A stretch of 20,610 bases of DNA from JBKHXU01 sp046565865. Lineage in GTDB: Bacteria; Pseudomonadota; Gammaproteobacteria; Acidiferrobacterales; Sulfurifustaceae. The notes under the pieces were generated by a model. It searched no databases, was not told the origin of the DNA, and saw nothing but the letters and a program-made list of their open reading frames with translations. Location of the stretch: positions 1-20,610 of the forward strand of contig JBKHXU010000134.1 in assembly GCA_046565865.1 (NCBI GenBank), read 5' to 3'. Of the stretch, positions 15,346 through 20,610 are shown one piece after another. The position numbers were made by a program, and so were the translations under genes. How positions within the stretch are numbered: the first letter of the stretch is position 1; each line of letters begins with the position of its first letter.

Positions 15346-15372
15346 TTGGCACTCGAAGGAATCGAGTGCTAA
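15346..15372 (+). promoter_or_regulatory. CIRCE (HrcA operator) on the rpoH promoter
   Basis: TTGGCACTC (15346-15354), a 9-base spacer, GAGTGCTAA (15364-15372). The CIRCE consensus is TTAGCACTC-N9-GAGTGCTAA; this site matches 17 of 18 arm positions with exact spacing. CIRCE is the binding site of the heat-shock repressor HrcA. It coincides with a good sigma-70 promoter, so HrcA binding should block RNA polymerase. No hrcA gene is in the window. Confidence 0.88.
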
Positions 15373-15375
15373 AAT
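15346..15375 (+). promoter_or_regulatory. Sigma-70-type promoter of rpoH
   Basis: TTGGCA (15346-15351; five of six -35 positions), an 18-bp spacer and TAAAAT (15370-15375; five of six -10 positions). The expected transcript start is near 15382, about 30 nt before the rpoH ATG. Both hexamers overlap the CIRCE arms. Confidence 0.7.
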
Positions 15376-15402
15376 CCTCGGCCTGAAGAGTATGCAGCTT
15401 GC

Positions 15403-15408
15403 GGGAGG
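15403..15408 (+). promoter_or_regulatory. Ribosome binding site deciding the rpoH start
   Basis: GGGAGG four bases before the ATG at 15413. It favours this start over an in-frame ATG at 15392, which would add seven residues and has no ribosome site. Confidence 0.8.
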
Positions 15409-15412
15409 CTTC

Positions 15413-16267
15413 ATGACTAACACACTACCGGTTGCCATCGATCTCCATCCCGAACGCGGGTTGGCCGCTTACTTGCGCGCGGTCAATGCCCTGCCGGTTT
15501 TGAGCGCCGCGGAAGAGCAGCGCTTGGCGCGCCGCTACCGGCGGCACAACGATCTGGACGCCGCGCGCCAACTGATTCTGGCGAACTTACGTTACGTCGT
15601 GCGCATTGCCCGCGGCTTCGCCGGTTACGGGCTACCGCAGGCGGACCTGGTGCAGGAAGGCAACATCGGCCTCATGAAGGCGGTCAAGCATTTCGACCCT
15701 GGCCACAAAGTGCGCCTAATGTCGTTCGCGGTGCATTGGATCCGCGCCGAGATTTACGACTACATCTTGCGCAACTGGCGCATCGTCAAGGTTGCCACCA
15801 CCAAGGCGCAACGCAAGCTGTTTTTCAATCTGCGCAAATCGCGTGCGCGTCTCGGTTGGATGAACCGGCGGGAAGTGGACGCGCTCGCCGACGATCTCGC
15901 CGTGAGTCCCGAGACCGTGAAAGAAATGGAGGCGCGCATGGCGAGCACGGATATCCCGTTCGACGGCGACGGCGATACCGACGACGAGACACCGCACGCG
16001 GTCCCGGCAGGTTACCTACCGGACATGCGCTACAACCCCGAAGTGCTGGTGACGAAGTCGGACCAGGAAAGCGCGCGCGAACACGAACTCAAGCAGGCGT
16101 TGTCGGCACTCGACGCGCGGAGTCGCGACATTATCAAGCGCCGCTGGCTGGATGATGAAAAACCGACGCTACACGAACTCGCTCGCGAATATGGTATTTC
16201 GGCGGAACGTGTACGCCAGATCGAAGCCAAGGCGCTGGCGGCGATGAAAAATCGGTTGCTTGCCTAA
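15413..16267 (+). CDS. rpoH: Heat-shock sigma factor RpoH (sigma-32)
   Basis: A 284-residue sigma factor, the same length as E. coli RpoH, directing RNA polymerase to chaperone and protease genes. Region 2.2 is LVQEGNIGLMKAVKHFDP (79-96), region 2.3-2.4 includes MSFAVHWIRAEIYDYILRNW, and the RpoH box KAQRKLFFNLRK (131-142) separates it from the housekeeping sigma factor. Region 4.2 is the helix-turn-helix TLHELAREYGISAERVRQIEAKAL. The gene follows ftsX as in many gammaproteobacteria but has its own promoter, overlaid by a CIRCE operator. This suggests that HrcA limits sigma-32 synthesis at normal temperature. It ends two bases before the stop of the convergent subtilase gene. Confidence 0.98.
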   Translation: MTNTLPVAIDLHPERGLAAYLRAVNALPVLSAAEEQRLARRYRRHNDLDAARQLILANLRYVVRIARGFAGYGLPQADLVQEGNIGLMKAVKHFDPGHKVRLMSFAVHWIRAEIYDYILRNWRIVKVATTKAQRKLFFNLRKSRARLGWMNRREVDALADDLAVSPETVKEMEARMASTDIPFDGDGDTDDETPHAVPAGYLPDMRYNPEVLVTKSDQESAREHELKQALSALDARSRDIIKRRWLDDEKPTLHELAREYGISAERVRQIEAKALAAMKNRLLA

Positions 16268-16269
16268 AG

Positions 16270-18069
16270 CTATTGGCCGGCGATAGTAACGCCCGTCGGG
16301 GCATTGATGTAGCGCAGCGCCTCCATGGCGTCCAACGCCCGGCCCGTCGCCGTCAAAGCCTGTAACTCGCTCAGCACATCGCCACTGTACTTCACCGCGT
16401 TCGCCACATCGGCAGCCGTGTAGCTCGGATTGTACGCCCAGACCAGCGCGGCGACGCCGGTGGTGTGTGCCGTAGCCATCGATGTGCCGCCGGTATAGTC
16501 ATAGACGGCGCTGCCTCGCCGCGCGAGATGCAGCGTCGACGAAAATAGTCGCGGACCGGTGTCGGTTCCAGCTTCGTCCGACGTGAATCGCAGCGCAGCC
16601 ACGCAGGTTGGTGTAAGACAGGCATGCAGACTCAACGCAAAAGTTGAGACCCGTGACACATCGGGAATATAAGTCGTGGGGCCGCCGACTGCGAACGGGT
16701 CGTTCCCGTTGCGATCGTAGCTAGCAACCAGCGCATCGGGATCCGCGACGGTGTAGGGCCAAGGCGGTGAGCCGTCCGCAGTTTTCAACACGTACGATCC
16801 CGTCACACCGGCACCGAGCAGATCTGCCGCGCTGAGATCGATGGTCCCCAACAGGCGGTCGTCCGCAAGATTCGCATAGTTGCCGGTGGCGCATACGGAC
16901 GCGGTCGTCAGCGCGCCGTTGCAAGATTGCCACCCGTTCCACCCGACCGAAAGCAAGGGTTGCGCGTCGCCCGCGCGCGTACTGAGCGCGTTCGTTCCCG
17001 GGGCGCCGACGTCGATGCTGCGAGTCCCATAGTTACTGAACTCGGCGAAGGCATATGCCTGATCGATTGCGGCCACGCAGACGATGTTGTCGGAGGGAAA
17101 ACTGCACGGATAAAACGGTGCCGAAACATCGATATCGCGCCCGCCGTTCCCACCCGCGGCAACGACCAACACCCCCTGCCGCCGCGCATACTCAATCTCG
17201 GCGAGTAACGCGTCGTCTCGACCGTCGCCGCCGAGGCTTAGATTGATGATCCGCGCGCCGTTCTGCACGGCAAAACGCATCGCGCGGATTACCGTATCGG
17301 TCCGCCCGCCCGCGGCATCCATCGCGCGCAATGCCATGATACGCGCGCGCCAGCATACGCCCGACGTCCCAATGCCATTGTTGCCGACCGCCGCGACGAT
17401 GCCCGCGACATGGGTACCATGTGCGTCGCCATCGACCGGCATCGGGTCATCGTCGTCTTGCACGAAATCAAAGCCATGGCGGAGATAGCCGAACGCGCTG
17501 CCATCCCACATGTTGTCCGCGAGATCGACGTGCGTGTAGTTGATCCCCGTATCAATCACGGCAACCACGGTGCTCGAACAATCCGTCACCAAATCCCAGG
17601 CCGGCTCAAGGCCCAAGTCGCTGCCGACGGTGCCGGGATTGTTGGGAAGCGACGGCCCTTGCCACACGGTTTGACCGGTGTTTCGCAGCGCCCACTGCTC
17701 GCCAAAGCGGGGGTCGTTCGGCAGCTGCTGGGGCATGTAACGATAGTTGGGCTGCGCCGACTCCACCGCGGGATCGCTGCGGTAACGCGCCAACGCCTGC
17801 GCCACATCGTCGCCAGCATCAAGCGTTACGCGCGTATAGCCGGTTGAGCCGATTTCCGCGTCAGCGACAGCGCCCAAGCGCTGTAATGTCGCCGCCTTGG
17901 TTTCCAGAACAGGCGCGCGAAAACGAACCAGGATCTCTCCCGGCACGTAACTGAAGGCGTTAGGGGCGGTCGGAACAGAAATGGCGGGCGGCGTCACGGC
18001 GGTGGCGCTGAGCGCGACAAGACAGATCGCGCCGACACCGGTGAGCACAAGGCCGCGTCCACGTCTCAT
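16270..18069 (-). CDS. Secreted subtilisin-like serine protease (S8)
   Basis: A 599-residue exported protease. A signal peptide (about 1-24, GLVLTGVGAICLVALSATA) is followed by an inhibitor/chaperone-type propeptide (YVPGEILVRFRAPVLE to SAQPNYRY, about 41-110). The catalytic triad is Asp173 (VIDTGINYTHVDL), His217 (DAHGTHVAGI) and Ser530 (GGTSMATAH); the oxyanion asparagine is Asn308 (AAGGNGG). Two oddities: the near-invariant proline after SMAT is replaced by alanine, and an insert of about 150 residues (roughly 370-520) separates GAPGTN from the serine motif and carries beta-rich, cysteine-containing sequence. The start codon overlaps the upstream lipoprotein stop by 4 nt (ATGA), so the two are co-expressed. 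Probably an extracellular or periplasmic scavenging protease; the substrate is unknown. Confidence 0.93.
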   Translation of the reverse strand: MRRGRGLVLTGVGAICLVALSATAVTPPAISVPTAPNAFSYVPGEILVRFRAPVLETKAATLQRLGAVADAEIGSTGYTRVTLDAGDDVAQALARYRSDPAVESAQPNYRYMPQQLPNDPRFGEQWALRNTGQTVWQGPSLPNNPGTVGSDLGLEPAWDLVTDCSSTVVAVIDTGINYTHVDLADNMWDGSAFGYLRHGFDFVQDDDDPMPVDGDAHGTHVAGIVAAVGNNGIGTSGVCWRARIMALRAMDAAGGRTDTVIRAMRFAVQNGARIINLSLGGDGRDDALLAEIEYARRQGVLVVAAGGNGGRDIDVSAPFYPCSFPSDNIVCVAAIDQAYAFAEFSNYGTRSIDVGAPGTNALSTRAGDAQPLLSVGWNGWQSCNGALTTASVCATGNYANLADDRLLGTIDLSAADLLGAGVTGSYVLKTADGSPPWPYTVADPDALVASYDRNGNDPFAVGGPTTYIPDVSRVSTFALSLHACLTPTCVAALRFTSDEAGTDTGPRLFSSTLHLARRGSAVYDYTGGTSMATAHTTGVAALVWAYNPSYTAADVANAVKYSGDVLSELQALTATGRALDAMEALRYINAPTGVTIAGQ

Positions 18070-18437
18070 GGGTTAGCAACCACCAGCTTGGTAACCGGCG
18101 ATGCGGCGCTGCCGGCCGGATTCAGCGCCGAATAAGCCGTCACTTTTATATAGTAAGTGCCGGGGGCGAAGCTTACGACCGCTTGGGGCGGCGCCGGGTG
18201 GGGAACATCGAGGACCGTTGCCGTATCGAACGTGCTGGCGCTATCGCGATAGACACGATATCCGCCGCCGGCACGATTTACGGCGCTTTCGCGATTCGCA
18301 TCCCAATTAATGACGACGGCGCCCGGATTGACCGTGACTGTCGTCATCGCAGTAGCAGTCTCGCCGCCACCACCACCGCCACCACCACCACAAGCGGCCA
18401 GCGCCAACCCGAGAACGAAATACAGTAACCCCCGCAC
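18066..18437 (-). CDS. Poly-glycine lipoprotein with fibronectin III-like domain
   Basis: A 123-residue protein with a short signal sequence and lipobox LAAC (Cys16), followed directly by nine glycines and then one FnIII-like beta domain. The domain shows the VVINWDAN and GGGYRVYRD strands, then FAPGTYYIKVTAYSALNPAGS. The start is GTG at 18437 with AGGGG seven bases upstream. The glycine codons form a near-perfect GGT/GGC run (18363-18389). It is co-transcribed with the subtilase gene and overlaps it by 4 nt, so it may tether, present or protect the protease at the outer membrane; that link is inference from position only. A cohesin-like or other Ig fold is possible instead of FnIII. Confidence 0.8.
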   Translation of the reverse strand: MRGLLYFVLGLALAACGGGGGGGGGETATAMTTVTVNPGAVVINWDANRESAVNRAGGGYRVYRDSASTFDTATVLDVPHPAPPQAVVSFAPGTYYIKVTAYSALNPAGSAASPVTKLVVANP

Positions 18438-18544
18438 GTCCCGACCCCTTTCTTGTTTAACTTATTGCCGCTGGCGGCTACCCTCGCAAGCAACACAAGT
18501 ATAACGAGCCGGCGGTTCGCTCCCTACCGGCCAAAATTTCTTCG
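18438..18544 (-). promoter_or_regulatory. Spacer with possible promoter for lipoprotein-subtilase operon
   Basis: On the minus strand TATACT (18503-18498) is a good -10 candidate about 60 nt before the GTG start, but no convincing -35 lies 16-18 bases upstream of it. A short inverted repeat GCCGC/GCGGC (near 18467-18478) lies in the leader. No clear terminator for the upstream YgiQ-type gene was identified, so read-through is possible. Confidence 0.3.

Positions 18545-20610
<2,066 letters not shown>

Noticed and set aside
15380..15412. Possible RNA thermometer hiding the rpoH ribosome site
   Set aside because: Only GGCCT (15380-15384) can pair with AGGCT at the ribosome site, four to five pairs over a long loop. 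Too weak to claim, and the CIRCE site already explains heat control.

Overview
The window is high-GC chromosomal DNA. Gene content and order (mutM; M16 pair-rsmD-coaD-YfhL-type ferredoxin; divergent ftsY-ftsE-ftsX-rpoH; ygiQ) suggest a free-living gammaproteobacterium. The exact lineage cannot be fixed from the sequence alone. No tRNA, rRNA, CRISPR array or intact insertion sequence was seen.

Layout. (1) Positions 1-2762, plus strand: the end of a GldG-like ABC-exporter auxiliary protein (cut by the window edge), a DUF4340 membrane-anchored protein and mutM, packed tightly. (2) Positions 2761-4223 form a small accessory patch of visibly lower GC. It holds a 118-bp palindromic repeat touching the mutM stop codon, a decayed gene for an AP2-like DNA-binding protein (minus strand), and a two-gene minus-strand unit. 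That unit encodes a cytoplasmically made PGRP/amidase_2 peptidoglycan amidase followed, with a 10-nt overlap, by a cysteine-rich lipoprotein. (3) Positions 4625-6592: a large dynamin-family GTPase with a strong terminator hairpin behind it. (4) Positions 6927-12693, minus strand: one long tightly spaced unit read as catalytic M16 peptidase lipoprotein, inactive M16 partner, rsmD, coaD, 2[4Fe-4S] ferredoxin, gamma-glutamyltransferase. (5) Positions 12754-16267, plus strand: ftsY-ftsE-ftsX and then rpoH with its own promoter. (6) Positions 16270-18437, minus strand: a poly-glycine lipoprotein with an FnIII-like domain and a secreted subtilase. (7) Positions 18545-20610, minus strand: YgiQ-type radical SAM protein, start outside the window.

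Three observations stand out. First, the rpoH promoter is overlaid by a near-perfect CIRCE operator (TTGGCACTC-N9-GAGTGCTAA), placing the heat-shock sigma factor under probable control of the HrcA repressor. Second, the amidase/lipoprotein pair has the architecture of an antibacterial effector with a periplasmic immunity protein, although no secretion-system genes are visible. Third, the AP2-like remnant shows its route of decay: one in-frame stop, an internal deletion in the second domain, and a 3' end bounded by the palindromic repeat.
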